NCBI GenBank assembly: GCA_943370355.1 | Contig: CALRQP020000018.1 | Span: 7,317-71,316 of the forward strand | DNA from: JADCGM01 sp943370355 | Lineage (GTDB): Bacteria > Pseudomonadota > Alphaproteobacteria > Sphingomonadales > Sphingomonadaceae | Reading direction: 5' to 3' | DNA: 64,000 nt | Shown: positions 8,754 to 17,442 of the stretch, piece by piece | Position numbering within the stretch: position 1 is the first letter of the stretch | How the letters are laid out: each line of letters opens with the position of its first letter | The notes under the pieces: model-generated | Seen by the model: the letters and a program-made list of their open reading frames with translations, nothing else | Databases searched by the model: none | What the model was told of the DNA's origin: nothing | Position numbers and translations under genes: made by a program

Positions 8754-9540
8754 GTCCGACATCCGGATCGAGCGGCCCGAGCCGGGCATCGCGCGGATCA
8801 TGTTCGCCCGCGGCGACGCCGGCAACGCCTCGCGGCCCAAGACGCTCGGCGAAGTGCGCGATGCCATGGTGCAGCTCGGGGCGGACCACAGCGTCCGCGC
8901 GATCATCCTCGCCGCTGACGGCAAGCATTTTTCGGTCGGCGCGGACTTTGCCTTCCTAAACGACCTCACTGGCATGACGGCGGTCGAGGTCAAGACGACC
9001 GTCTATGACAATTTCCAGGGCGCAGCGAAGGCGATCTACCACTGCCCGAAGCCGACGATCGCGCTGGTGCAAGGCGCGGCTGTCACGGTCGGCTGCGAGC
9101 TGGCACTGGCCTGCGATTTCCGCATCGCGGCGGACAGCGCGATGTTCCAGGAAAGCTGGATCAAGCTCGGCATCATGCCGCCGCTCGGCGGGGTGTTCCT
9201 GTTACCGCGCATCGTCGGCCTCGGCCGCGCCGCTGAAATGTGCCTGCGCGGCAAGGCGGTCAAGTCAGCGGAAGCGCTAGATATCGGGCTGGTGTCCGAG
9301 GTGGTGGCAGCGGACGCGCTAGCCGAGCGCGGGTTGGAACTCGCCCGCGAACTCGCGGCAGCGGCCCCGCTTGCCTATGCCGTCGTCAAGGAATCGCTGC
9401 ACCGCGCGCTCGAAACGTCGATGGACGCGGAATGGAGCGCCAACCTGCCCAATCAGGCCGTGCTGCTTGGCAGCGAGGATTTTCGCGAGGGACTTGCTGC
9501 GGTCAAGGCGCGGCGGTCGCCGGACTTCAAGGGACGCTGA
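8746..9540 (+). CDS. enoyl-CoA hydratase (crotonase fold), both catalytic Glu present
   Basis: A 264-residue crotonase. The oxyanion-hole region GKHFSVGADF, the first Glu in TVGCELALACDF and the second in FQESWIKLGIMPPLGG are all present, so syn-hydration of a 2-enoyl-CoA is plausible. The GTG start lies eight bases inside the preceding crotonase gene; no closer ATG is available. Two bases separate it from the following ACAD. The difference in active-site residues from the upstream paralogue argues against simple redundancy. Confidence 0.85.
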   Translation: MSESDIRIERPEPGIARIMFARGDAGNASRPKTLGEVRDAMVQLGADHSVRAIILAADGKHFSVGADFAFLNDLTGMTAVEVKTTVYDNFQGAAKAIYHCPKPTIALVQGAAVTVGCELALACDFRIAADSAMFQESWIKLGIMPPLGGVFLLPRIVGLGRAAEMCLRGKAVKSAEALDIGLVSEVVAADALAERGLELARELAAAAPLAYAVVKESLHRALETSMDAEWSANLPNQAVLLGSEDFREGLAAVKARRSPDFKGR

Positions 9541-9542
9541 GA

Positions 9543-10748
9543 ATGGACCTGAGCTACGGTGCCGATGCCGAAGCCTTTCGCGGGGAGGTGCGCGCCTTCC
9601 TGAAAACCGCGTGGCAGCCCGGCGAGCGGCGCAAGGACGAGCTGAAGGCTTTCATTCGCGAATTTCGGCATGCCGCGACCGATGCCGGCTATCTCTATCG
9701 TGCCGTTCCGAAGCGCTACGGCGGCTCCGAACAGCCGGTCGACGTGATCCGTGCCCAGGTCATCCGCGAGGAGTTTCAGCGGGCCCGCGCGCCGATGGAA
9801 GTCGGCGGCAATGGCATGAACATGACGGTGCCGACCCTGCTCGAACGCGGGACCGAGGAGCAGCGCGACCTGTTCATCCGCAAGACCGTCGAGGGCGACT
9901 ACATCTGGGGCCAAGGCTATTCCGAGCCCGGGTCCGGCTCGGATCTCGCTTCGGTCCGTACCAAGGGCGAGCTGGTCGGCGACAAATGGGTGGTCAACGG
10001 CCAGAAAATCTGGACGTCGCAGGGCATGCAGTCGACGCACATGTTCATGCTCGTGCGGACCGAGCCCGCGGCGGCCAAGCATGACGGCATTACCTATCTG
10101 CTGATCGACCTCGACCAGCCCGGGATCACGCGCCGGCCGATCCGGCAGATGACTGGCGAGCAGGGCGCGCATACCTTCTGCGAATTCTTCTTCGACAATG
10201 CCGAGACGCCTCTGTCCTGGCAGGTCGGCGGGCGCGGCGAAGGCTGGTATGTCAGCCGCACGACGCTGAAGCATGAGCGCGCCAGCATCGGCAGCGCCGA
10301 TGGCCTCGGCAGCCAGTTCGCCAAGCTTGTCGAGCTGGCGAAGGAGGTTGGACGGATCGGCGATCCGGTGATCCGTCAGCAACTCACGAAGATCGAAGGC
10401 TTTGTGATGGCGCATCGCTATTCGAGCTACCGGCTATTTTCCTGCGCTGCTGCCGGCGAAGACCCGGGCCCGATCCAGCTCATGATGAAACTGGCGCTGA
10501 CCGAGGCCGGGCACGAGATCGCGCTGCTGGCGCAGGAACTCATCGGTGATTTTGGCCTGATCGAGCCCGCGGAGGCGGGCGGTCGCGGGCCGCGATCGGT
10601 GCGGCGTGGACCGGAGAAGTGGCTCGATCAGATCATGGGTTCGCTCGGCAATTCGATCGCCGGCGGCGCGAGCAACATCCAGCGCAACATCATCGGCGAG
10701 CGCGGTCTCGGCCTGCCACGCGATCTGGCGATGGAGATGGAGAAATGA
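9543..10748 (+). CDS. acyl-CoA dehydrogenase, long subunit of second split pair
   Basis: A 401-residue ACAD. The middle-domain signature YSEPGSGSDLASVRTKGE, then VNGQKIWTSQGMQSTHMFML, and C-terminal SIAGGASNIQRNIIGERGLG are intact, the pattern of the large chain of heteromeric ACADs. ATG at 9543 is chosen because its first residues MDLSYGADAEAFRGEVRAFL are the expected N-terminal helix; earlier in-frame codons lie in the crotonase gene. The stop overlaps the start of the short subunit (ATGA), which suggests strictly coupled synthesis of the two chains. Confidence 0.87.
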   Translation: MDLSYGADAEAFRGEVRAFLKTAWQPGERRKDELKAFIREFRHAATDAGYLYRAVPKRYGGSEQPVDVIRAQVIREEFQRARAPMEVGGNGMNMTVPTLLERGTEEQRDLFIRKTVEGDYIWGQGYSEPGSGSDLASVRTKGELVGDKWVVNGQKIWTSQGMQSTHMFMLVRTEPAAAKHDGITYLLIDLDQPGITRRPIRQMTGEQGAHTFCEFFFDNAETPLSWQVGGRGEGWYVSRTTLKHERASIGSADGLGSQFAKLVELAKEVGRIGDPVIRQQLTKIEGFVMAHRYSSYRLFSCAAAGEDPGPIQLMMKLALTEAGHEIALLAQELIGDFGLIEPAEAGGRGPRSVRRGPEKWLDQIMGSLGNSIAGGASNIQRNIIGERGLGLPRDLAMEMEK

Positions 10749-11794
10749 GATTCCATCTCGCAGAAGAACAGGCGGCGATCCAGGATGCGGTGCGCGGCAC
10801 GCTTGCCGACAGCTGGCCGATGGAGCGGGTTCACAAATTTGCCGATGGCCATGCGGATTTTGATCCGGAATCGTGGCACGAATTGATGGCGCTCGGGATC
10901 GGCGGGCTGTTGCTGTCCGAAGCGGACGGCGGCAGCGGTCTGGGTTTGCTCGATGCGGCGCTCGTTGCCGAAATGGCCGGCGGTGCCGCCGCATCGGGAC
11001 CGCTGATCGGGCAGTTGCTGACGGGGCTGGCGGTCGCACGGTCGGACAATGCGGCTGCGAAGGCGCACCTTGCCGGCTTGGCCAGCGGGGAGAACGTGGC
11101 GACCCTGGCTTTTGACGGGCTGCCGGAGCAGTGGACGGCGACGCTCGAACGCGGTGGAATTCCGTTCGTGGAGTCGGCCTCAGCCGCAAACCTGTTCCTT
11201 GTCGGTACGGCGGGCGGCGGGCTCGCGCTCGTCGAGGCTGGCGAGGGCGTTAAAATCGACCGCGTGCGCGGCACCGACCGCACCCGGCCCGTGTCGGCGG
11301 TCGGCTATGACGGTGCCAAAGCCCATGTCCTGTTCGCACCCGGAGAGGCGTTCGTCGCGAGGCTATTCGACGCGGCCCTGGTGCTCATCGCAGCCGACGC
11401 TCTCGGCGGGGCGCAGCGCTGCACGGACATGTCGGTGGCTTATGCCAAAGAGCGTATCCAGTTCGGCCAGCCGATCGGCCGCTTCCAGGCCTTGAAGCAC
11501 CAGCTCGCGCATATGGCGCTCGATGTCGAACCGGCGCGGGCACTGGTCTGGTATGCCGCGCATGCGCATGACGCGGGCTTGCCCGATGCGAGCCGCGCCG
11601 CCGCGATGGCGAAAGCGCATCTGGCTGACCGATATGTCGCGGTGACCCGCGCCGCCGTCGCCGCGCATGGCGGCATTGGTTACACTTGGGAATATGGGCT
11701 GAACTACTGGTTCCGGCGGGCGGCGTTCGACCGGGCCTATCTGGGCTCGCCCGCCGTGCACCGCGCGCGGGCAGCCGACATGGCGGGGTGGTAG
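10745..11794 (+). CDS. acyl-CoA dehydrogenase, short subunit of second split pair
   Basis: A 349-residue ACAD-fold chain translationally coupled to the long subunit. It carries RIQFGQPIGRFQALKHQLAH and AAHGGIGYTWEYGLNYWFRR, the FAD-contact and C-terminal active-site elements missing from its partner, while its middle domain has no TEPxAGSD signature. Together the two chains should form one functional alpha2-beta2 dehydrogenase. The gene is followed after one base by the DUF7064/7065-like gene. Order here is long then short, the reverse of the pair at 2785-5095. Confidence 0.85.
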   Translation: MRFHLAEEQAAIQDAVRGTLADSWPMERVHKFADGHADFDPESWHELMALGIGGLLLSEADGGSGLGLLDAALVAEMAGGAAASGPLIGQLLTGLAVARSDNAAAKAHLAGLASGENVATLAFDGLPEQWTATLERGGIPFVESASAANLFLVGTAGGGLALVEAGEGVKIDRVRGTDRTRPVSAVGYDGAKAHVLFAPGEAFVARLFDAALVLIAADALGGAQRCTDMSVAYAKERIQFGQPIGRFQALKHQLAHMALDVEPARALVWYAAHAHDAGLPDASRAAAMAKAHLADRYVAVTRAAVAAHGGIGYTWEYGLNYWFRRAAFDRAYLGSPAVHRARAADMAGW

Positions 11795-11795
11795 G

Positions 11796-12842
11796 ATGAG
11801 CAACCTGGACTTCACCGAAGCGGACGATTGCTATCACCAGCTTTCCGCCGATCCCTATGAGACCGAGACCAATTGGTGGTCGTTCAACATTCCCGAGCGC
11901 AAGATCGGCTGCTGGATCCACGCGCCTTACTATCCCAATCGTAAAACCGTCACCTACCGAGTGTTCGTCTGGGACGATGAGGGTGTCGATCCGGCGCGCA
12001 TGGCCTATTACCGCAAGGTCGAGGAAGCGCCGATGGCCGACGCACCGGACCTGCGCGACATCACCTATCCGGTCGACGGCTACACGCTGAAAATGCTCGA
12101 GCCGGGCATGAAATATCATCTGGTCTACGCCGATCCGTCGCGCGATTTCGCGCTCGATTTCACGCACACCGGTTTGCACCGCCCGCACCGCTTCCCGCCG
12201 GGCGAAGCGCCGTTCATGTCGACGCCGCATTTCGACCAGCTCGGCCAGGTAGAAGGTACGATGACGCTACGCGGCGAGCGCATCTGCATCGACGGCATCG
12301 GCGTGCGTGACCGGACCTGGGGGCCGCGCGGCGGCCCCTATGCCAAAAGCCCGAAGGTCTATGAATCGGATGCCGCGCGGGTGAAACATCCCGGCGGACC
12401 GCGCTGGCGGCAGATCGAGCGCGAACGCGGGCGCGGTCGCATCGATTATATTTTTGGCCACGCGCCTGACGGCCAGTCCGGTTTTCTCGGCTTCGTCCGC
12501 GTCGCCGATGCCGATGCGAGCGGCTGGGCCCCGATGAACGCTGGCTGGCTCCTGCGGGACGGCAAGTTCGGGACGCTCGACAAAGCGAAGTCGCGGATGA
12601 TCAACTTCCGCGATCCGAAGACCGGCTGGAACCAGCATATGCAGGTCGTGCTCGGTGACGATCTCGGCCGGACGATGGAAGCCGAGGGCTTTGCCGTTAG
12701 CACGATGAGCGAGGCGGGCTATGGCACCAACCAGCTCATGCGCTGGGAGTTCGACGGCCTGACCGGCTGGGGCGAGGACCAGGACGTCTGGAACCCGCAG
12801 CATTTCGTGCGGATGCTCGATGCGCTGAAGGCGGTGCGCTAA
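11796..12842 (+). CDS. DUF7064/DUF7065-like protein of unknown function
   Basis: A 348-residue soluble protein with no signal peptide. Tryptophan-rich strands (NWWSFNIPERKIGCWIH, IGVRDRTWGPRGGP, GWAPMNAGW) resemble the two-domain beta-sandwich proteins now split into DUF7064 and DUF7065, distantly like AttH/CrtC hydratases; I assign this by recall with moderate confidence. The motif RDRTWGPR is the most conserved-looking part. It is the last gene of the motif A operon starting at 6691, so a role in the same pathway, possibly hydration or ligand binding, is inferred. Its stop overlaps the stop of the convergent MDR gene. Confidence 0.6.
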   Translation: MSNLDFTEADDCYHQLSADPYETETNWWSFNIPERKIGCWIHAPYYPNRKTVTYRVFVWDDEGVDPARMAYYRKVEEAPMADAPDLRDITYPVDGYTLKMLEPGMKYHLVYADPSRDFALDFTHTGLHRPHRFPPGEAPFMSTPHFDQLGQVEGTMTLRGERICIDGIGVRDRTWGPRGGPYAKSPKVYESDAARVKHPGGPRWRQIERERGRGRIDYIFGHAPDGQSGFLGFVRVADADASGWAPMNAGWLLRDGKFGTLDKAKSRMINFRDPKTGWNQHMQVVLGDDLGRTMEAEGFAVSTMSEAGYGTNQLMRWEFDGLTGWGEDQDVWNPQHFVRMLDALKAVR

Positions 12843-13816
12843 CCCATCGTCAGCACGACGCGACCCGCGCTTTGGCCGCTGGCGGCGTCGTTCATCGCGG
12901 CGATGAAGTCGTCGATCGGATAGGCCCGGGCGATTGCCGGTTTCAGGATGCCTTGGGCGGCCAGGTCGAAGATCGTGTCGCGGTTGGCCTGTGACAGTTC
13001 GGGTTCGAAAATGCCGAACTGGCGAATGTCGACGCCGATGAGTGCAGCACCCTTGATCAGGGTCAGATGGGTCTTGAGCGCCGTCATGCCCGCCGGAAAG
13101 CCGATGACCAGATGGCGGCCGTTCCAGGCCAGCGACCGGAAGGCCGGCTCGGTCGCGTCGCCGCCGATCGGGTCGAACACGACTTCGACGGGCTTGCCGT
13201 CATTTGCGGCCTTCACCGCGTCGCGCCAGTCCGCCGATCGCGAGTCGAGGACGGCATCCGCACCGCCAGCCAGCGCCAGGGCGCGTTTGGCATCCGACGA
13301 AGCCGACCCGATCACGCGTGCGCCGAGATGCTTGCCGATTTGGACGGCGGCATAGCCCGTCGCGCCGCCCGCGCCGAGCACGAGCAAAGTCTCGCCAGCG
13401 CGGAGGCGGGCCCGGTCGACCAGCGCATGCCACGCCGTCGCGTAACTCACCGAAAACACGGCCGCCGCCGCGAAGCTGACGTTGTCGGGAAGCAGCCGGA
13501 CGCTGCGCGCGGGCAGGTTGCAGCATTCGGCGAAGATACCGCCCCAGCCGCTGCCCTGAACGCGCTGGCCGACCGCGAAATCCTCGACCTCGGTGCCGAC
13601 CGCCTCGACGACGCCTGCACATTCGCTGCCGGGGACGAAGGGCAGTGGCGGTTTGACCTGATAGCCACCGGCCGCGGTCAGCACGTCGACGAAACTGACG
13701 CCGGCGGCCCGGACGGCGATGCGGACCTGCCGCGGCCCCGGCGGTCCCGGATCATGGTCGCGCAGGGCATAGCTTTCGGGCGGCCCATAGGCTTCCGACA
13801 TGACGGCAAGCGGCAT
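12839..13816 (-). CDS. zinc-independent MDR, NADPH:quinone oxidoreductase-like
   Basis: A 325-residue medium-chain dehydrogenase/reductase of the quinone oxidoreductase group. It has the N-terminal GroES-like fold (PPLPFVPGSECAGVVEAVG), the nucleotide loop VLGAGGATGYAAVQIGK and FDPIGGDATEPAF; structural and catalytic zinc ligands are absent. Members reduce enones, quinones or enoyl thioesters with NADPH. I placed the start at 13816 (MPLAVMSEAYGPPESY), four bases after the stop of the NMO gene; further upstream codons would overlap that gene. It is co-transcribed with the NMO from the promoter containing motif A site A3. Confidence 0.82.
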   Translation of the reverse strand: MPLAVMSEAYGPPESYALRDHDPGPPGPRQVRIAVRAAGVSFVDVLTAAGGYQVKPPLPFVPGSECAGVVEAVGTEVEDFAVGQRVQGSGWGGIFAECCNLPARSVRLLPDNVSFAAAAVFSVSYATAWHALVDRARLRAGETLLVLGAGGATGYAAVQIGKHLGARVIGSASSDAKRALALAGGADAVLDSRSADWRDAVKAANDGKPVEVVFDPIGGDATEPAFRSLAWNGRHLVIGFPAGMTALKTHLTLIKGAALIGVDIRQFGIFEPELSQANRDTIFDLAAQGILKPAIARAYPIDDFIAAMNDAASGQSAGRVVLTMG

Positions 13817-13820
13817 CCGC

Positions 13821-14786
13821 TCAATTCCCTCGCTGCAACAGGCTGCGCCATTCGGACCGCCCGCGCGCTGCGTTGAATTCGCGTTCCAGCCGCCCAACGA
13901 GCGTCTCGACGCTTGGAACATCGTCGATCAGCCCGGTCGAATGGCCGCCACTATAGACCGTCTTCCACGCTTTGACGCCCGGCGGCAGGTCGGGCCGATG
14001 AAAGGAGAGCGGCGGCGGCAGATTGGCGGGGTCGAGACCATTTTCCAGCAGCGACTGGCGCAGGAAGCTTGCCGGCATGCCGGCAATCGCGTCGGTGAAC
14101 AGCACATCCTCGGCCTGCGCCTCGACGAGCATCGCCTTGTGCGCGTCGGTGGCTCCGGCCTCCTTCGTGGCAATGAACCGCGTACCCATCGCGACAAGGT
14201 CGGCGCCCAACGCCAGCGCGGCGGCAATTCCTGCGCCATCGGCGATCCCGCCTGCCAGCATGATATAGCCGTCGAACATCGTGCGCACCGCAGGCAGGAA
14301 GGCGAACGGATTGAGCGTGCCGCCATGGCCGCCTGCGCCGCCGCAGACCAGCATCAGCCCGTCGACTCCGGCGGCAATCGCCTTTTCCGCGAAGGCGAGC
14401 GTCGTGACATCGTGGAAGACCAGACCGCCCCAGGCATGTACGGCTGCGACCTCCTCACGCGGGTCGCCGAGATTGGTCAGCACGAGCGGCACCTTGGCCT
14501 TGCGGCAACTCGCGAGGCGCGCGCGCTTGAGGTCCTTGTCGATGGCTTTCGCCGCAAGCAGGTTGACGCAATAAGGCGCGAACTGACCGCCTTCGCCCAG
14601 CGTCCGCGCCTCGGCGTCCGCGATCGTCGCCAGCCAGCCGTCAAGGCCGTCCTCTCCGCGCGCATTGCCGACCGGAAAGGCCCCGATGACGCCAGCGCGG
14701 CAAGCCGCGAGCGTCAGGTCGAGATTGGCAGCGATGATCATCGGGGCCTGCATGAGCGGCAGCCGCAGTCGCCCCCAATCGATCAT
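13821..14786 (-). CDS. nitronate monooxygenase-family flavoprotein (1)
   Basis: A 321-residue TIM-barrel FMN protein of the NMO/2-nitropropane dioxygenase family. Visible elements are the N-terminal LPLMQAPMIIAANLDLTLA, CGGAGGHGG with the conserved His, and the phosphate-binding AGGIADGAGIAAALALGAD followed by MGTRF. In this family nitronate oxidation is only one activity; mycobacterial IpdC, annotated the same way, is a flavin-dependent reductase in steroid C/D-ring degradation, and the CoA setting favours a reductase role. It is divergent from a second family member at 14868 across motif A site A3. Confidence 0.83.
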   Translation of the reverse strand: MIDWGRLRLPLMQAPMIIAANLDLTLAACRAGVIGAFPVGNARGEDGLDGWLATIADAEARTLGEGGQFAPYCVNLLAAKAIDKDLKRARLASCRKAKVPLVLTNLGDPREEVAAVHAWGGLVFHDVTTLAFAEKAIAAGVDGLMLVCGGAGGHGGTLNPFAFLPAVRTMFDGYIMLAGGIADGAGIAAALALGADLVAMGTRFIATKEAGATDAHKAMLVEAQAEDVLFTDAIAGMPASFLRQSLLENGLDPANLPPPLSFHRPDLPPGVKAWKTVYSGGHSTGLIDDVPSVETLVGRLEREFNAARGRSEWRSLLQRGN

Positions 14787-14799
14787 CCCCTGCTCCCGC

Positions 14800-14827
14800 T
14801 TGACCTGACGTTTATCTTATATAACTA
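14800..14827 (+). promoter_or_regulatory. possible sigma-70 promoter of the second NMO gene
   Basis: TTGACC at 14800-14805 and TAACTA at 14822-14827, 16 bases apart, could be -35 and -10 elements reading to the right. The -10 box lies inside the motif A site A3, so a bound regulator would block RNA polymerase. Prediction by eye only. Confidence 0.35.
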
Positions 14828-14832
14828 GGTAA
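14817..14832. promoter_or_regulatory. motif A operator, site A3
   Basis: TTATATAACTAGGTAA matches the reference TTATCTAACTAGGTAA at 15 of 16 positions. It lies between the divergent NMO-family genes (starts at 14786 on the minus strand and 14868 on the plus strand). Confidence 0.72.
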
Positions 14833-14867
14833 GCTAACAAAGCGCAATCGCACGGGAAATGGCAACC

Positions 14868-15854
14868 ATGGCCTTGAAGACGCGGATCACCGAACTGCTC
14901 GGGATCGAACATCCGATCGTTCAGGGCGGCATGCAAGGCGTCGGCGTTGCCGAACTCGCTTCGGCGGTTTCGAATGCCGGCGGCCTCGGCCTGCTGACCG
15001 CGCTGACCCAGCCCTCGCCCAATGCGCTGCGTAACGAGATCGAACGCTGCCGGTCGATGACCGACAAGCCGTTCGGTGTGAACCTGACGGTGTTCCCGAC
15101 GATCAATTCGCCCGACTATGCCGCCTACGCACAGGCGATCATCGATAGCGGGATCAAGGTCGTCGAGACGGCCGGCACGCCTGCAGTTGCGGAAATCTGG
15201 GCGCAGCTGAAGCCGCACGGCATCACGATCCTTCACAAATGCACCGCGGTCCGCCATGCCGTGTCGGCCGAGCGCAAGGGCGTCGACATCATCTCGATCG
15301 ACGGGTTCGAATGCGCCGGTCATCCCGGCGAGGACGATATTCCCGGCCTCATCCTGATTCCGGCCGCAGCCGACAAGGTGAAAATCCCGATGCTCGCCTC
15401 GGGCGGGTTCGGCGACGGGCGCGGCCTTGTTGCGGCGCTCGCGCTCGGTGCCGACGGCATCAACATGGGCACGCGCTTCTGCGCCACGCAGGAAGCGCCG
15501 ATCCATGCCAATGTCAAACAGGCCTATCTTGAGAACGACGAGCGTGGTTCGTACCTGATCTTCCGCAATTTCAAGAACACCGCCCGCGTCGGTAAGAGCG
15601 CAGTCTCGGAAGAGGTGGTGCGCCGCCTCGCCCAGCCGGGCGCGAAATTCTCCGACGTGCAGGAACTGGTTGCGGGGTCAGCCGGGCGCGAATTGCTCGT
15701 TACCGGCGACCTTTCGAAAGGCGTGTTCTGGGCCGGCATGGTGCAGGGACTGATCCACGACCTGCCGACCTGCAAGGAACTCATCGACCGCATCATCGCC
15801 GAGGCGGAGGCGATCGTGAACGCGCGGCTCTCGGGATTGATGAAGGCGGCGTAA
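14868..15854 (+). CDS. nitronate monooxygenase-family flavoprotein (2)
   Basis: A 328-residue member of the NMO family, related to but clearly different from its divergent neighbour. It has IEHPIVQGGMQGVGVAELAS at the N-terminus, DGFECAGHPGEDD with the conserved His, and ASGGFGDGRGLVAALALGAD then MGTRF for FMN phosphate. ATG 14868 is preferred over 14859 because GGGA lies ten bases before it, against one base for the earlier ATG. A 2-nitropropane dioxygenase or flavin-dependent enoyl-CoA reductase activity is possible. It ends six bases from the convergent SDR. Confidence 0.84.
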   Translation: MALKTRITELLGIEHPIVQGGMQGVGVAELASAVSNAGGLGLLTALTQPSPNALRNEIERCRSMTDKPFGVNLTVFPTINSPDYAAYAQAIIDSGIKVVETAGTPAVAEIWAQLKPHGITILHKCTAVRHAVSAERKGVDIISIDGFECAGHPGEDDIPGLILIPAAADKVKIPMLASGGFGDGRGLVAALALGADGINMGTRFCATQEAPIHANVKQAYLENDERGSYLIFRNFKNTARVGKSAVSEEVVRRLAQPGAKFSDVQELVAGSAGRELLVTGDLSKGVFWAGMVQGLIHDLPTCKELIDRIIAEAEAIVNARLSGLMKAA

Positions 15855-15860
15855 GGCCTC

Positions 15861-16607
15861 TTAGCGCTGGCCGCCGTCGACGCGGACCAGTGCGCCGGTG
15901 GTAAAACTCGATGCCGGGCTCGCCAGCATCAGAGCGGCGGTGACGATCTCGGGCGGGTTACCCGGCCGCCCGGCCGCGACGGGCTGTTTCTCGCGCTTTC
16001 GTGGATCCCAGGCCTCGGCGATGTCGGTCAGGAAGGGCCCTGCCGAGATCGTGTTTACGCGGACCTTCGGCGCATATTCGCGGCTCATCGACACGGTCAT
16101 GGCGTTGAGCGCTGCCTTAGCTGCGCCATAAGGCACGACGCCAGGCAGTGCCATCAGCGCGCCGGTCGAGGAAATGTTGATGATGCAGCCGCCATCGCCC
16201 TCGGCCATGCGGTGGCCGATCTGGCTGGCAAGGCGGAACGGACCCTTGAAGTTGAGGTTCAGCACGGAATCGAACAGGCTCTCGGGCATGTCGTGGCTCG
16301 GCATCGGCGGCGACATGCCGGCATTGTTGATCAGCACATCGACCCGGCCGAATTCGGAATAGGCTGCTGCGATCAGCCGGTCGCACTCGCCCCATTTGCC
16401 GACATGCGCCGCAAAGGGGAGGGCACGGCGGCCAAGCGCACGCACCTCGGCGGCAACGGTTTCGCAGGTCTCGATTTTGCGGCTGGCGATAATGACGTCA
16501 GCCCCGCGTTCCGCGAAGGCCCGGACCATCTGATAACCCAGCCCCCGACTACCACCGGTGACGAGCACGACCTTGGCGGTGAAATCGAACAGGGGATCCA
16601 GACTCAT
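15861..16607 (-). CDS. SDR oxidoreductase, classical
   Basis: A 248-residue classical SDR with VLVTGGSRGLGYQM, VLINNAGMSPPM, INISSTG and the catalytic YGAAK, ending GALVRVDGGQR. It is the expected size for 3-hydroxyacyl-CoA dehydrogenases or FabG-like ketoreductases. The ATG at 16607 follows a good ribosome site (GAGGAG, spacing six). It is the last gene of the MarR-kinase-ACAD-SDR-SDR operon, ten bases after the previous SDR. Confidence 0.85.
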   Translation of the reverse strand: MSLDPLFDFTAKVVLVTGGSRGLGYQMVRAFAERGADVIIASRKIETCETVAAEVRALGRRALPFAAHVGKWGECDRLIAAAYSEFGRVDVLINNAGMSPPMPSHDMPESLFDSVLNLNFKGPFRLASQIGHRMAEGDGGCIINISSTGALMALPGVVPYGAAKAALNAMTVSMSREYAPKVRVNTISAGPFLTDIAEAWDPRKREKQPVAAGRPGNPPEIVTAALMLASPASSFTTGALVRVDGGQR

Positions 16608-16617
16608 GGCGCTCTCC

Positions 16618-17442
16618 TCAATTTCGGGCATTGTCGGTGCCGGGCAGCGATGTCGCGGATTGGATTGGCGCGTTGGCGAATGCTGCGAGGATGCGGTCCA
16701 TGCGTTCGGCGACGACTGTCCCATATTCGCCGTGCGTGAGGATGTGCATCGCGTTTGCACGGATACCTGCGATGACGAGCTCGCCGACCTCCGCCGGGTC
16801 GATCCCGGCATCGGTCGATTGCCGCACGATCCGATCGCTGCCCGCCTTCTCGGTGGACTTGCCGAGGTTGGTGGCGACTAAACCCGGGCAAAGAACCGAT
16901 ACGCCAATGCCAGATTGCGCAAGCTCGGCGCGCATAACTTCAGACAGACCAACGACGGCGAATTTGGAAGCCGTGTATGCCCCCAGCCTCGCGCTGGCGA
17001 TCAATCCGGCCATCGAGGCGGTGTTGACCACATGGCCCGATCCCAGCGCCTTCATTGCGGGCACGAGGCACTGCACGCCGTTGAATGTCCCGGTGACCTT
17101 GATCGCCATCATACGGTCGAAATTTGCCGGGTCCATCGCATCGATGGTTCTGCCATCCGGCCCGATGCCAGCATTGTTGGCGAGGATCGAGACCGTTCCG
17201 AACCGCGCTTCGACTGCCGTGCGCGCGGCAGTCCATGCAGCGCGATCGGTAACGTCGAGCGAGATAGCCATCGCATGGTCGCCCAGTCCGGAGACGGATT
17301 TTTCAAGCGCTTCGCTATCCCAGTCGGCCAGCGCGACGCGGACGCCTTCGGCAAGCAGCGCCTTGGCGATTGCAAGGCCGATGCCGCTCGCTGCACCAGT
17401 CACCAGCGCCGTGCGGTCAGCGAAGTGGAAGCCGGACACCAT
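16618..17442 (-). CDS. SDR oxidoreductase, classical, with C-terminal extension
   Basis: A 274-residue SDR: ALVTGAASGIGLAIAKALL, ILANNAGIGPDG, NTASMAG and catalytic YTASK, then CPGLVATN. Unlike FabG types it does not end in VDGG but has about 70 further residues that include an AEVGELVIAGI segment, as in the DltE/YqjQ-like SDRs acting on larger substrates. Its ATG shares one base with the stop of the upstream ACAD (TGATG). Substrate unknown; a hydroxyl or keto group produced by the neighbouring ACAD/kinase pair is the natural guess. Confidence 0.83.
   Translation of the reverse strand: MVSGFHFADRTALVTGAASGIGLAIAKALLAEGVRVALADWDSEALEKSVSGLGDHAMAISLDVTDRAAWTAARTAVEARFGTVSILANNAGIGPDGRTIDAMDPANFDRMMAIKVTGTFNGVQCLVPAMKALGSGHVVNTASMAGLIASARLGAYTASKFAVVGLSEVMRAELAQSGIGVSVLCPGLVATNLGKSTEKAGSDRIVRQSTDAGIDPAEVGELVIAGIRANAMHILTHGEYGTVVAERMDRILAAFANAPIQSATSLPGTDNARN

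Noticed and set aside
13821..15854. True nitronate detoxification function for the NMO pair
   Set aside because: No nitroalkane-related gene is nearby, and the family contains CoA-pathway reductases. I kept the family name only.
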